Assembly (NCBI RefSeq): GCF_014649955.1
Contig: NZ_BMUA01000016.1
Coordinates: forward strand, 62,001 to 126,000
Direction: 5' to 3'
DNA length: 64,000 nucleotides
Source of the DNA: Streptomyces violascens
Lineage (GTDB): Bacteria > Actinomycetota > Actinomycetes > Streptomycetales > Streptomycetaceae
Shown here: positions 17,653-26,574 of the stretch, in pieces
How the letters are laid out: each line of letters begins with the position of its first letter
How positions within the stretch are numbered: position 1 is the stretch's first letter
Program-made: the position numbers and the translations under genes
The notes under the pieces: model-generated
What the model saw: only the letters and a program-made list of their open reading frames with translations
What the model was told of the DNA's origin: nothing
Database searches by the model: none

Positions 17653-18861
17653 TCAGACGTTCTCCGACTCCGGCGAGGGGGACCCGAACATGTCGGAGTT
17701 CGGTCCGCTCGGCAGGTTCGTCGGGATGCCGGTCGGGAGCGAGGGCAGGTCGCTGGGCGCGCTCGTGTCGGGAGGCAGCACCGGCGTCGAGGGCGCCCGG
17801 GGCGAAGGCGTCGGCAGGGACGGCGTCGCGGTGACCGTCGTCGTGGCCGTCGGGCAGCTCGGGGTCGGCGTGGGCGAGCCCGGCAGCCGGGCCGGCGGTT
17901 GCTGCGGCGTCAGCTTGGGGGTCTGGGTGACCGTCACGGTGGGCGTCGGCGTCTGGCAGTTCGGGCTGGGCCGCGGCGAGCTGCCCGAGGGAGAGCTGCT
18001 GGACGAGGGCGACTTGCTGGTCGGTGGTGAGGTGCTCGGACTCGCCGAAGGTGACGGCGGCACGGTGACCGGCGGCTTGGTCGGGTCGATGTGGATGTCG
18101 GGCCGCTTGCGGTCGTGCTGCCCGTCGTCGCCGCGCGGCCGCTCGATCCAGGTGTTGTTGGTGATGTTGACGATGATGAAGTTGTTGATGACGGCCGTCG
18201 TGGGCCGCACCACGACGACGCGGTCGGCGCGGAACCCGGGCCAGGGCTCGCCCTTGTCGCGCCAGGCGCCCTGGTGGCCGTTGGCCGGCTTCAGCGGGTT
18301 CCCGCAGGCACACCGCACGCGCGGCGCACCGTGGTCGTCGACCAGGACGGCGGTGCCCGCCTGGAGCACCGACTGGAAGCTGGTGGCCGAGCCGTCGCGG
18401 AAGCCGTGGTTGGTGACCCGGGTGTCCACGCGCAGCACGACGGGCGTGAGCCCGCGCAGGAAGCCCGCCACGGAGCCCGGGTCGACCCCAGCGGCATCGG
18501 CGAACGCCCGGGTCTTGGCCTGGTCGCCGCCGAGGAAGCGGATCTGCTTCTCCACGTCGCAGCTGGCCACCGACTGCGTGCCGCCGTACAGGCCCGGTGT
18601 GGCGCCCGAGACGGTGCTCGGCGACAGCGTGCCCGGCGCCGGGGTGCGGTTCCCGGTGCCGGGCGGCGCTGCCGGCGTGGGGGTCGCCGTCGACTCGGCG
18701 GTGGACTTGGTGAACGGGTCCGGACCGGCGGCGGCGATCGGCTGGAGGTTGAGGTCCTGCTCGCTGTCGGCGCCGATGGCGCCGCCGCCGCATCCGGCGG
18801 CGAAGGCGCCGACGGACAGCACGGCGGCGGCAGCGGCTATTCTGCGCAGGGTCGAGGGCAC
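17653..18861 (-). CDS. DUF6777-type lipoprotein with Ser/Pro-rich tail
   Basis: A 402-residue exported lipoprotein: basic start, hydrophobic stretch and lipobox FAAGC at about residue 23. The central region (about 90-255) matches the DUF6777 pattern, including LYGGT, CDVEKQIRFL, VTNHGFRDG, LQAGTAVLVDDHG and CACGNPL. From about 260 to the end it is low-complexity Pro/Ser/Thr with two short Cys-containing TVTVTQTP-like repeats, probably spanning the wall. The function of DUF6777 is unknown. A strong hairpin follows the stop. Confidence 0.82.
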   Translation of the reverse strand: MPSTLRRIAAAAAVLSVGAFAAGCGGGAIGADSEQDLNLQPIAAAGPDPFTKSTAESTATPTPAAPPGTGNRTPAPGTLSPSTVSGATPGLYGGTQSVASCDVEKQIRFLGGDQAKTRAFADAAGVDPGSVAGFLRGLTPVVLRVDTRVTNHGFRDGSATSFQSVLQAGTAVLVDDHGAPRVRCACGNPLKPANGHQGAWRDKGEPWPGFRADRVVVVRPTTAVINNFIIVNITNNTWIERPRGDDGQHDRKRPDIHIDPTKPPVTVPPSPSASPSTSPPTSKSPSSSSSPSGSSPRPSPNCQTPTPTVTVTQTPKLTPQQPPARLPGSPTPTPSCPTATTTVTATPSLPTPSPRAPSTPVLPPDTSAPSDLPSLPTGIPTNLPSGPNSDMFGSPSPESENV

Positions 18862-18949
18862 GTGGATCTCCCACCTGTACGCCCCGAGTTGCCCCTACAT
18901 TGTGTGCCGCAGGCTCGCGTCTCGCGCAAACGGACGGGGTCCGCCCGGG

Positions 18950-21304
18950 TCACCCGAGCCATTCCACCTTGAACACCCAGGCGTGGCTGCCCGCGGCCCG
19001 CGCCGCGGCCGGCACGTCGATGACGAGCCCGCTGCCGCTGGTCCGCCAGGTGAGCGGCCGCCCGTACCCGAGCATCGTGACCCGGTCCCCGGCCCGGATC
19101 GGCACGGGCGCCTCGACGGTGAGGGTGGCCCCCGGCCTGGCGAGCGAGTGGATGTAGAAGGCGCGGCCCGGCCGGACGGTGAACCTGAGGTCGGCGCCGA
19201 GCTGCGGCATCCGCGCCCAGTACGTGGACCCGTAGATCGCCTCGCCGTTGGTCTTGAGCCACTGCCCCGTCTCGCGCAGCCTCAGCCGCATGATCTCGGG
19301 GATGGTGCCGTCCGCCCGCGGTCCGATGTCGAGCAGGAAGTTGCCGTTCTTGCTGACGATGTCGACGAGGGTGTGCACGACCTCCTCGGTGGTCATGTAC
19401 TTGTCGTCCGGGGTGGCCCGGTTGTAGCCGTAGCTGAACGGGTCCAGGCCCCGGCTCGCCTCCCACTTCGCGGTAACCACCGTGTCGTACGTGGCGTACT
19501 CGGGCGTGGTGAAGTCGTGCGGCCCGATGCCGGAGCGGTTGTTGACGGTGACCTCGATGGGACGGCTCCGGTTCTTCGCGTGGTTGAAGTACTCCGCGAG
19601 CACCCGGTGGCTGTCATTGGCGCCGCCGATGTCGCACCACAGGATCTCCGGGTCGTACCCCTCGACCAGCTCCAGCATCTGCGGGGCCTGAAGGTCCTTG
19701 ATGTAGTCCTTGCCGGGCGTGTACCCCGTGTACGGGAGCGGCTGGAGGGTGTACGGGTTGCGCGGGCCGTGCCCCTGCCAGGGGCTGTCGGGGTTGAACC
19801 ACTCCGGCATCGAGAAGTAGAGCCCGCGGTGCAGCTGCGGCGCGTACTGTCTGGACGCCTCGAACAGGGCGCGGACCAGGTCCTTCTTCGGGCCCATCCG
19901 GACCGCGTTGCGGTCGGACACCTTGGTGTCCCACAGCGCGAAGCCTTCGTGGTGCTTGGAGGTGAGGACGTGGTACTGGGCTCCGGCGTCGCGGAACAGC
20001 TCGACCCAGGAACGGGGATCGAAGCGTTCGGCGGTGAAGCGCGGGATGAAGTCGTCGTAGTTGAACGACTCGCCGTAGGTGGTGCGGTGGTAGGCGTACG
20101 TGGCGTTGTTCGGGTCCTGCATCTGGGCCCAGTACCACTCGGCGTACTGCAGGCCGACGGGCGCCCAGGCGGGCACCGAGTAGACACCCCAGTGGATGAA
20201 GATGCCGAACTTGGCGTCCTGGAACCAGTACGGCGCCCGGTGCGAGGCGAGCGAGGCGTCGGTCGGAGTGAAGTCCGGTACACCCAGGGTGAGTTGACGG
20301 GCAACGGAGGCGGCCTCCTGGCCCCGGCCGCGCGCGACCACGCGTCCGGGCCGCACCGTGCCCGGGGCGGTGCCGGTCCCCGGCCGGATGCCGATGCGGA
20401 CCCTGGCCTGCTCGCCGGGTGCGAGCCGGGGTATCCGGGCGGCTTCGACCGTACGGGCTCCGTCGACGTCGACCTGGACGCTCAGCGCGTCGGAGGCGAG
20501 CAGGGTGACGGTGCCCGCGTTGATGACGGTGGCCTCGACACTCTGGGCGCCCGAGGCCAGCGTCGTGGTGGTCGAGTGCGCGTCCCGCAGGGTGACCGCG
20601 CGCCCGTTCGCGGCCGGTTGCAGCGAGAGCGCGAAGACGTGCAGGGAGGGCTTGTCCGGCTGGGCGGGATTGGTGACCGGGAGGGTGAGGGCGACGGCCT
20701 CGCGGGTGGGGTCCATCGCCAGCTCCGCGCTCGCGACGACGACCTGGTGCGGGTCCTTCACGCCGCCCGGGCCATAGCGGTACGCGGCGGTCAACTGCCC
20801 GCTGCCGCTGTACCAGTCGGGGCCGCCGAGCGCGGCGGCGGAGGTGCTGCCGTCGGCGTAGTGCACGGTCGCCCGGCCCGATGCGTCCCCGTAGCTGGAC
20901 GCGACGAGGAACAGCCCGGACAGATAGCGCCCTCGGGGCAGGTCGATGCGCTGCCCGAGGGCGACGACGTTGTTCTTCGCCCCGGCGGCGGCGCCGGGAA
21001 AAACATACGTGACACCGTCCAACTGGACGTTTCCTGACGGGAGTTCATCCCCGGGGAAGGTATAACCGGATCCGTCGAAGTCGCCGCCGCGGGCGCTCGC
21101 GGTGTCGATGCCGTCGTTGTCGAACCAGCGGTCGAGCGCGACGGGAACGGCCGCGGGAACCGTGCCCCATTCACCGCCCTTCGCGGCAGCGCCGGTCGAG
21201 GTGGTGAGGGGGTTCGCATCGGCCGTGGCCGGGGAGAGAAGGGCGGCGCCGACTGCCGCCCCCGCCGTCATTCCGAGTACATGGCGTCTGGGAAGTTCGG
21301 TCAT
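18950..21304 (-). CDS. Secreted GH29 alpha-L-fucosidase
   Basis: A 784-residue exported glycosidase releasing terminal L-fucose. The Tat-type signal MTELPRRHVLGMTAG ends near an alanine-rich cleavage site. About 300 N-terminal residues form beta-rich accessory domains, then the GH29 barrel begins at WFQDAKFGIFIHWGVYSVPAW. The catalytic nucleophile is predicted as the Asp in EILWCDIGG. KHHEGFALWDT and NGNFLLDIGPRADG are family hallmarks. A C-terminal beta domain closes the protein. ATG start at 21304; upstream purine richness is weak. No regulator adjoins it. Confidence 0.95.
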   Translation of the reverse strand: MTELPRRHVLGMTAGAAVGAALLSPATADANPLTTSTGAAAKGGEWGTVPAAVPVALDRWFDNDGIDTASARGGDFDGSGYTFPGDELPSGNVQLDGVTYVFPGAAAGAKNNVVALGQRIDLPRGRYLSGLFLVASSYGDASGRATVHYADGSTSAAALGGPDWYSGSGQLTAAYRYGPGGVKDPHQVVVASAELAMDPTREAVALTLPVTNPAQPDKPSLHVFALSLQPAANGRAVTLRDAHSTTTTLASGAQSVEATVINAGTVTLLASDALSVQVDVDGARTVEAARIPRLAPGEQARVRIGIRPGTGTAPGTVRPGRVVARGRGQEAASVARQLTLGVPDFTPTDASLASHRAPYWFQDAKFGIFIHWGVYSVPAWAPVGLQYAEWYWAQMQDPNNATYAYHRTTYGESFNYDDFIPRFTAERFDPRSWVELFRDAGAQYHVLTSKHHEGFALWDTKVSDRNAVRMGPKKDLVRALFEASRQYAPQLHRGLYFSMPEWFNPDSPWQGHGPRNPYTLQPLPYTGYTPGKDYIKDLQAPQMLELVEGYDPEILWCDIGGANDSHRVLAEYFNHAKNRSRPIEVTVNNRSGIGPHDFTTPEYATYDTVVTAKWEASRGLDPFSYGYNRATPDDKYMTTEEVVHTLVDIVSKNGNFLLDIGPRADGTIPEIMRLRLRETGQWLKTNGEAIYGSTYWARMPQLGADLRFTVRPGRAFYIHSLARPGATLTVEAPVPIRAGDRVTMLGYGRPLTWRTSGSGLVIDVPAAARAAGSHAWVFKVEWLG

Positions 21305-21477
21305 GACATCCGATGATTGAGGCGAGCCGAGGGCGTGTCAATGCGCTCCACCCAACAGAAATACGCCACATGCTCGAACTCATCCGACCTATTGCCGCCC
21401 GGCCGTCGGCCCGGCATGCTGTGGGCATACCGGACCGCGAACTCCCCAGCCGCGCATGGCATCAACTCACCTACAGA

Positions 21478-23505
21478 TCACACCAGTTCTGGCCGCTGCC
21501 ACTCCTCGCCGAGCACATGGTGGTCGAGGAAGTTGAGCAGGGTCGCGTACCAGAGGCGGGCGGCGTTCGGGGCCAGGATCCAGTGGGCCTCGTCGGGGAA
21601 GTACAGGAATTTCGTGGGGACTTCGCAGCGCTGGAGTTCCTGGAACAGGGCCATGCCCTGGCCGACGGGGACCCGGTAGTCCTTCGCGCCGTGGACCACC
21701 AGCATGGGCGTGCGGATGCGGTCGACCCGAAGGGACGGCGAGTTCTCCTCGTAGCGTTCCGGCCGGGCCAGGGGGTCGCCGAAGATCCGCCGGAAGTAGG
21801 CCGAGGCGTCCGTGTCCGACTGGAACGACCGCAGGTCCCAGATCGAGGCGTGCGAGACGATCGCTCTGAACCGGTCGGTCAGGGTGGCGATCCGGTTCGC
21901 CATGTAGCCGCCGTACGAGGCGCCCGCGAGGCCGGTGCGGGTGGCGTCGATGTCGGGGCGGGCCTCGGTCGCGTCGGTCATCGCCATCAGGTCCCGGTAG
22001 GGCCGGCCGCCCCACTGCCCCCAGCCGCGCTCGTGCATCCGCGGGCCGTAGCCGGCCGAGAGCGCGGGGTCGGGCAGCAGCACCGCGTAGCCGCGGGCCG
22101 CGAAGGGCCACGGGTTCCAGCGCCAGGTCCAGGCGTTCCAGGACGTCTCGGGGCCGCCGTGCGGGAAGACGAGCAGCGGCGCGGGCCGCTCGGCGGACGC
22201 GCCCCCGGGCAGCACGAGCCAGGACCGCAGCGGGAATCCGTCGTCGGCCACCGTGTGCACCTCGGTCAGGGTGCCCGGCAGCCGGCCCGCCCCGCCGGGA
22301 GCCTTCAGGACAGCGGGTTCCTGGTCGGCCGCGGCGGCATCGAGGCGGACCGGGGTGGGCGGGGCATCGACGGAGCTGCGCAGCGCGTACAGGGCGCGTC
22401 CGTCGGGCGCGACGCAGAGCGAGGTGTACGTGCCGGAGGCGGTGAGCCGGGTGACGGTGCCGTCCGCGTCGCGCCGGAAGACGGGTGAGTGGCCGAGCTC
22501 GTCGGCGGCGAACCAGACGGTCGCGTCGTCGGCGCGCGGCGAGACCACCGCCCCGATGGGCCAGTTCTCGAAGTCCGGCACGAGCTCGCTCTCCGCGCCG
22601 CTCGCGAGGTCGATGCGTACGAGGGTGTAGACGAAGGGCTTCTCGTACGTCTCGATCAGCTGGCGGGTGCAGATCAGGCCGGTGCCGTCGGAGGTGAACT
22701 GCGGGGTGGAGTACAGGAATCCGTCCTGGTCGACCACGCGCAGCTCTTCGCCGGTCGCGGCGTCGGCGACCACGACGACGGTGCGGTTGCGGTCCGGCAC
22801 CCCGCCGTCGACGAAGCGGGTGTGGGCGACGCGGGTGCCGTCGGGCGAGAGCGCGGGCGCGTCCTCGCTGACGAATCCCTGGCCGCCCGCGTCGACCGGT
22901 GAGCCGTGCTCGTCGCGGGTGCGGCGGACGAAGGTGTGCGGCTCGTCCGGGCCGAGGTCGCTGTCCCAGAACCGGGTGAGCCCGGCCTCGTACAGGATCG
23001 CGGTGACCTTGGCGTCGGCGCGGTCCTTGAGCAGCTTGCCGTGCGCCTCGGCATCGGCCGCGCCGGGCAGCAGCCCCGCGGTGTAGGCGAGGGTGCCGGC
23101 GTCACGGGCGAGGGAGAACCCGGCGATTCCGCCGGGGTGGCGGGCTATGAGCGAGGCTTCGCCCCTCTCGGGCAGTGCCCACACGCCGGAGCCCTCTTCG
23201 CTGTCCTTGGCCGCGGCGGGGTCGGTGTCCTCGCGCCCGGAGAGGAAGCACGGGGTTCCGTCCGCGGCGAACGCGGGCGCGGACTCGCCCTTGCGGGAGC
23301 GGGTCAGGCGGTGGGGCTCGCGCACCCCGGCCGGGTCGATGTCCCACAGCCCGGACACATAACCGTTGCCCTCGGCGTTGAGGCTCTGCACCGCGGCCAC
23401 AAGCCGCTTCCCGTCGGGTGAGAGCGCGAGGGCGTTGACGCGCGGGATGGCGAGGAAGGCGGACAGGTCGTGGAAGGCGGTGGTGTCACCGGGTGTCTCG
23501 GACAT
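21478..23505 (-). CDS. S9-family serine peptidase (acylaminoacyl-peptidase/POP type)
   Basis: A 675-residue cytoplasmic peptidase. The N-terminal two-thirds is a WD40-like beta-propeller with repeated LSPDGKR/VAPDGR-type blades; the C-terminal third is an alpha/beta-hydrolase. The catalytic triad is visible: Ser in GASYGGYMAN, Asp in HGAKDYRVP and His in DEAHWI. Such enzymes trim short or N-acylated peptides. The start MSETPGDT at 23505 is chosen because the propeller follows directly; the frame remains open to 23664 without similarity. It lies downstream of, and co-directional with, the 57-residue peptide gene, but a terminator separates them. Confidence 0.93.
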   Translation of the reverse strand: MSETPGDTTAFHDLSAFLAIPRVNALALSPDGKRLVAAVQSLNAEGNGYVSGLWDIDPAGVREPHRLTRSRKGESAPAFAADGTPCFLSGREDTDPAAAKDSEEGSGVWALPERGEASLIARHPGGIAGFSLARDAGTLAYTAGLLPGAADAEAHGKLLKDRADAKVTAILYEAGLTRFWDSDLGPDEPHTFVRRTRDEHGSPVDAGGQGFVSEDAPALSPDGTRVAHTRFVDGGVPDRNRTVVVVADAATGEELRVVDQDGFLYSTPQFTSDGTGLICTRQLIETYEKPFVYTLVRIDLASGAESELVPDFENWPIGAVVSPRADDATVWFAADELGHSPVFRRDADGTVTRLTASGTYTSLCVAPDGRALYALRSSVDAPPTPVRLDAAAADQEPAVLKAPGGAGRLPGTLTEVHTVADDGFPLRSWLVLPGGASAERPAPLLVFPHGGPETSWNAWTWRWNPWPFAARGYAVLLPDPALSAGYGPRMHERGWGQWGGRPYRDLMAMTDATEARPDIDATRTGLAGASYGGYMANRIATLTDRFRAIVSHASIWDLRSFQSDTDASAYFRRIFGDPLARPERYEENSPSLRVDRIRTPMLVVHGAKDYRVPVGQGMALFQELQRCEVPTKFLYFPDEAHWILAPNAARLWYATLLNFLDHHVLGEEWQRPELV

Positions 23506-23635
23506 CCGGTCATCCTGCCTTGCCCGACTCCCGGACAACAGGGCGCCAAGGGGCACACCGGCTGCCTGACACACCGTCACATTTCTGGTCGGGCGCCGCG
23601 GTTCCGGCCCCTTTGACGGGCGATGGCCACCACAA

Positions 23636-23669
23636 AGTCCGTGCCCCCGGCGAGCAAGGGGCACGGACT
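23636..23669 (-). terminator. Terminator of the small peptide gene
   Basis: A perfect 12-bp stem (AGTCCGTGCCCC with its complement) and ten-base loop start 18 bases after the peptide gene stop. It separates that gene from the downstream S9 peptidase gene. Confidence 0.75.
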
Positions 23670-23686
23670 CGTGGTTCCGCCGTGGT

Positions 23687-23860
23687 TCAGTCGACCCCGG
23701 GCAGGATGTGCGGCTCCGCGAGGTCCTCCTCGTAACCCGCGAGACGGATCGGGGCCGAGCGGGCCCAGACCTCGATGTTGCGGAGCTTCTCGGGCCGTGC
23801 GGCCCGTTCGCCGCCGCGTTCCGGCGTCCGACGTTCGCGCTCTGTGGTTTCTGGTGTCAC
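23687..23860 (-). CDS. 57-residue peptide of unknown function, possible modified-peptide precursor
   Basis: A small gene with a strong start: AAAGGAG, six bases, GTG at 23860. The first ~25 residues are charged (Thr, Glu, Arg), and the remaining half, from KLRNIEVWARSAP to HILPGVD, is much less charged and holds one Trp and one Tyr. That leader-plus-core look resembles ribosomally made, modified peptides, but I recognise no family and no cysteines are present. Its own terminator follows, and a PhnZ-like HD oxygenase gene is divergent upstream. A link between the two is inference only; a small regulatory protein is an equal alternative. Confidence 0.75.
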   Translation of the reverse strand: MTPETTERERRTPERGGERAARPEKLRNIEVWARSAPIRLAGYEEDLAEPHILPGVD

Positions 23861-24203
23861 CGCGCACTCCTTTGTGTCGCAATAACCCTGGGCGTCCCGG
23901 CACGCGTCGTTCTCCGACCCGGTCGTCCGCCCGCAGGGCAGGGGCAAGGGCAGTTCTGACGCGGTGGCGCCGGCACTCTGTCCGCATCACGGCCACAGGT
24001 TGTGGGACGGATCCGGAACGGGCCTCGAGGGTTGGTGGACCCGCTGTGGCTACCGTTCGCACTAGAGTAACCAAATGAGCGCGGTCGCGCTCGATAGGGC
24101 CACTTCCTTTGCGTCAACTTTCCTTCGCCGGGCGTTCAGCCCGATGTTCATCCCACCGTGATCTGCTGGCGGTGTCGGCTGCCGCGCGCGGGGAGGGGAC
24201 CAC
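23861..24203. other. Divergent intergenic region
   Basis: 343 bases separate the peptide gene and the HD gene, which point away from each other. It should hold both promoters. TAGAGT at 24063 is a possible -10 for the plus strand but has no clear -35. No stable dyad or convincing extra gene is seen. Confidence 0.5.
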
Positions 24204-24776
24204 ATGGAGCTGTCGAGCAGGCCCGGTCACGACCGGCCGGTGCGTTCGGTCGACGAGCTGATGGAACTGCTTCACACCTGCCGGGGCGCCTGGGACACCC
24301 CCGACCGCAGCGGCGATCCGGTCGATCTGCACGACCATGCGCTCCAGACCGCCCATCTGCTGCGCCGGTCCCACCCGGCCGACAAGGAGCTCCAGTTGGC
24401 GGGCCTCGTGCACGATCTCGGGCATCTGCTCCGCCCCGGTGACGATGCGGGGCACGCCGACACGGCGGCGCGGGCGGTGCGGCCGCTGCTCGGCGCGCGG
24501 GTATCCCGCCTCGTACGGCTGCACGTGCCCGCGAAGCGCTATCTGGCGGCGGTCGAGCCGGACCGTACGCTCTCGCCGCAGAGCGCGCTGACGCTGCGGG
24601 CGCAGGGCGGGGTGATGGGGCCCGCGGAGGCCGCGGCCTTCGCGCGGGACCCGCTGGCCGAGGACGCGGTGATCCTGCGGCAGGCCGACGACGCGGGGAA
24701 GGTCGTGGGGCTCGACGTGGGTGTCATGGAGGACTGGCGTCCGGTCCTGGAACTCGTCGCGGAGTACGTCGAGTAG
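24204..24776 (+). CDS. PhnZ-like HD-domain protein (predicted mixed-valent diiron oxygenase)
   Basis: A 190-residue cytoplasmic HD-fold protein. Metal ligands are visible at His45, His70-Asp71 (HDLGH), His84, His107 and Asp163. The segment LHVPAKRYLAAVEP followed by LSPQSALTLRAQGG matches the PhnZ/TmpB phosphonate-oxygenase group more closely than ordinary phosphohydrolases; Lys111 corresponds to the substrate-binding lysine there. No phosphonate gene is nearby, so the substrate is unknown. A good Shine-Dalgarno (GGGGAGGGG) precedes ATG 24204. It converges with the SDR gene across a shared terminator. Confidence 0.82.
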   Translation: MELSSRPGHDRPVRSVDELMELLHTCRGAWDTPDRSGDPVDLHDHALQTAHLLRRSHPADKELQLAGLVHDLGHLLRPGDDAGHADTAARAVRPLLGARVSRLVRLHVPAKRYLAAVEPDRTLSPQSALTLRAQGGVMGPAEAAAFARDPLAEDAVILRQADDAGKVVGLDVGVMEDWRPVLELVAEYVE

Positions 24777-24800
24777 CCCTCGGGAAGCGTCTGTTGACGC

Positions 24801-24835
24801 CGAGGGGCGGCACGCGCGATGCGTGCCGCCCCTCG
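24801..24835. terminator. Bidirectional terminator
   Basis: A perfect 15-bp stem (CGAGGGGCGGCACGC and complement) with a five-base loop sits between the converging HD and SDR genes and can serve both. Confidence 0.85.
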
Positions 24836-24850
24836 CTGTGAAACCGAGGC

Positions 24851-26377
24851 CTACCAGTTGGCGGGCGCGTAGTCCTTGAGGAAGACGCTGTGCAGGTCCT
24901 CGCCCAGCTCGCCACGCACGATCGGGTCGTAGACGCGGGCGGCGCCGTCGACGAGGTCGAGGGGGGCGTGGAAGCCCTCTTCGGCGAGCCGCAGCTTGTC
25001 GTGGTGCGGGCGCTCGTCGGTGATCCAGCCGGTGTCGACCGAGGTCATCAGGATCTTGTCGGTCTCGAACATCTCCCGGCCGCTGGTCCGGGTGACCATG
25101 TTCATGGCGGCCTTGGCCGCGTTGGTGTTGGGGTGGCCCGCGCCCTTGTAGCCGCGGCTGAAGACGCCTTCCATCGCCGAGACGTTCACGACGTACGCGC
25201 GGCCGTTCGGCGCCTTGCGGGCGGCCTCGGCCATCACCGGGCGCAGCCGGCTGATCAGGATGAACGGCGCGGTGTAGTTGCACAGCTGGGTTTCGAGCAG
25301 CTCGACCGGGGAGATCTGGTCGATGGACTGCACCCAGGTGTTGGTGTCGACGACGTCGGGGAGCAGGCCGCCCGCGTCCAGGGCGGTGCCGTCCTGGTAC
25401 TTGGCGATGCTGGCGTTGCCCGCGACCAGGGCGAGGTCGGCGACCCGCTGGGCGTCGAGGCCCGAGGTGCCGACGGGCAGCGCGGTCAGGCCGTCGACCG
25501 CGCCGGAGTTGAAGGCTCCGATGACCGCGTGGGCGGGCAGCTCACCGGCCGGCAGCGGGGCGCTCTCGCCGTCCACCAGGGCGGCGTAGGCGGAGGGCAG
25601 CCGGCGCACGGTCTGCGTGGCGTTGTTGATCAGGATGTCCAGCGGGCCCGCTTCGGTCGTCCGCTCGACGAGGGCGACCACCTGGGCCGGGTCGCGCAGG
25701 TCGATGCCGACGACTTCGAGGCGGTGCATCCAGTCCGCGGAGTCCTCCATCGCCTTGAAGCGGCGGATGGCGTCCTTGGGGAAACGGGTGGTGACGGTGG
25801 TGTGCGCGCCGTCGCGAAGCAGCCGCAGCGCGATGTACATGCCGATCTTGGCGCGGCCGCCGGTGAGCAGGGCGCGCTTGCCGGTGAGGTCGGTGCGCGC
25901 GTCGCGGCGGGCCCGGTTCTCGGCGGCGCACTTCTGGCACAGCTGGTGGTAGAACGCGTCGACCTCGACGTACCGGGTCTTGCAGATGTAGCAGGACCGG
26001 GGGCGCTGGAGTATGCCCGCGATCTCGCCGGTGACGGACGAGCTGGGCAGCAGGCCCTCGGTCTCGTCGTCGATGCGCTCGGCGGAGCCGGTGGCGGTCG
26101 CCTCGGTGACGGCCCGGTCGTGGGCGGTCTTGGCGGCGCGGCGCTCCTGGCGGCGGCGCTGCTTCACGGTCCGGTAGATGCCGGCGGTGGCGCGGCGCAC
26201 GGCGATCGCGTCGGGGTGGTCGACGTCGATCCGGTCGAGTTCCGCCAGCACGCTCAGGCAGAGCGCGAGCCGCTCGGGGTCGATGCCGGGGCCGAAGTCC
26301 TGGCCGACGCCCTGCTCGGGCCGCTCGTCGACACCGGGACCGTGCTCCTGGTCCTGGAAGTCCTCTGTCACCGTCAT
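24851..26377 (-). CDS. SDR-fold protein with N-terminal zinc finger and altered active site
   Basis: A 508-residue protein. Residues 1-125 are charged and partly helical. A zinc-finger-like C-x2-C-x14-C-x2-C lies at 129-150, and a short-chain dehydrogenase domain spans about 160-505. The nucleotide-binding TGGRAKIG (172-179), NNA motif (251) and active-site Ser400 are present, but the usual Tyr of Y-x3-K is Thr418, ahead of Lys422. A large insertion lies between 260 and 350. It could be an oxidoreductase with another proton donor, or a non-catalytic NAD(P)-binding protein. The start ATG at 26377 is well supported. Confidence 0.85.
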   Translation of the reverse strand: MTVTEDFQDQEHGPGVDERPEQGVGQDFGPGIDPERLALCLSVLAELDRIDVDHPDAIAVRRATAGIYRTVKQRRRQERRAAKTAHDRAVTEATATGSAERIDDETEGLLPSSSVTGEIAGILQRPRSCYICKTRYVEVDAFYHQLCQKCAAENRARRDARTDLTGKRALLTGGRAKIGMYIALRLLRDGAHTTVTTRFPKDAIRRFKAMEDSADWMHRLEVVGIDLRDPAQVVALVERTTEAGPLDILINNATQTVRRLPSAYAALVDGESAPLPAGELPAHAVIGAFNSGAVDGLTALPVGTSGLDAQRVADLALVAGNASIAKYQDGTALDAGGLLPDVVDTNTWVQSIDQISPVELLETQLCNYTAPFILISRLRPVMAEAARKAPNGRAYVVNVSAMEGVFSRGYKGAGHPNTNAAKAAMNMVTRTSGREMFETDKILMTSVDTGWITDERPHHDKLRLAEEGFHAPLDLVDGAARVYDPIVRGELGEDLHSVFLKDYAPANW

Positions 26378-26457
26378 CGCCGCTGCGTTCCTCGATCAGT
26401 CGTGAATATCAAGTTCCCAAAAGCGCCATGGTACGGACCGATCCCCCCTCATACCAA

Positions 26458-26492
26458 ACCGCCCGCCCCCGGGGGAAGAGGGGGCGGGCGGT
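26458..26492 (-). terminator. Terminator hairpin after GH92 gene
   Basis: A perfect 13-bp stem (ACCGCCCGCCCCC and complement) with a nine-base loop, 82 bases beyond the GH92 stop. All G/C apart from the base of the stem. Confidence 0.75.
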
Positions 26493-26494
26493 GG

Positions 26495-26565
26495 TCAGGG
26501 GGCCGTGCCCTTCAGGGGCGCGGGGAACCGCGCGACCAGCCACGACGGACCCGCAGCCGAAAACC
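26495..26565. repeat. Dispersed Streptomyces intergenic repeat (GGGGCGCGGGGAAC type)
   Basis: The stretch carries CCTTCAGGGGCGCGGGGAAC, then CGCGCGACCAGCCACGACGG and ACCCGCAGCCGAAA. This block is familiar from intergenic regions of many Streptomyces genomes, usually next to a terminator as here. Function unknown; no coding potential. Confidence 0.65.
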
Positions 26566-26574
26566 GGGACGCGC

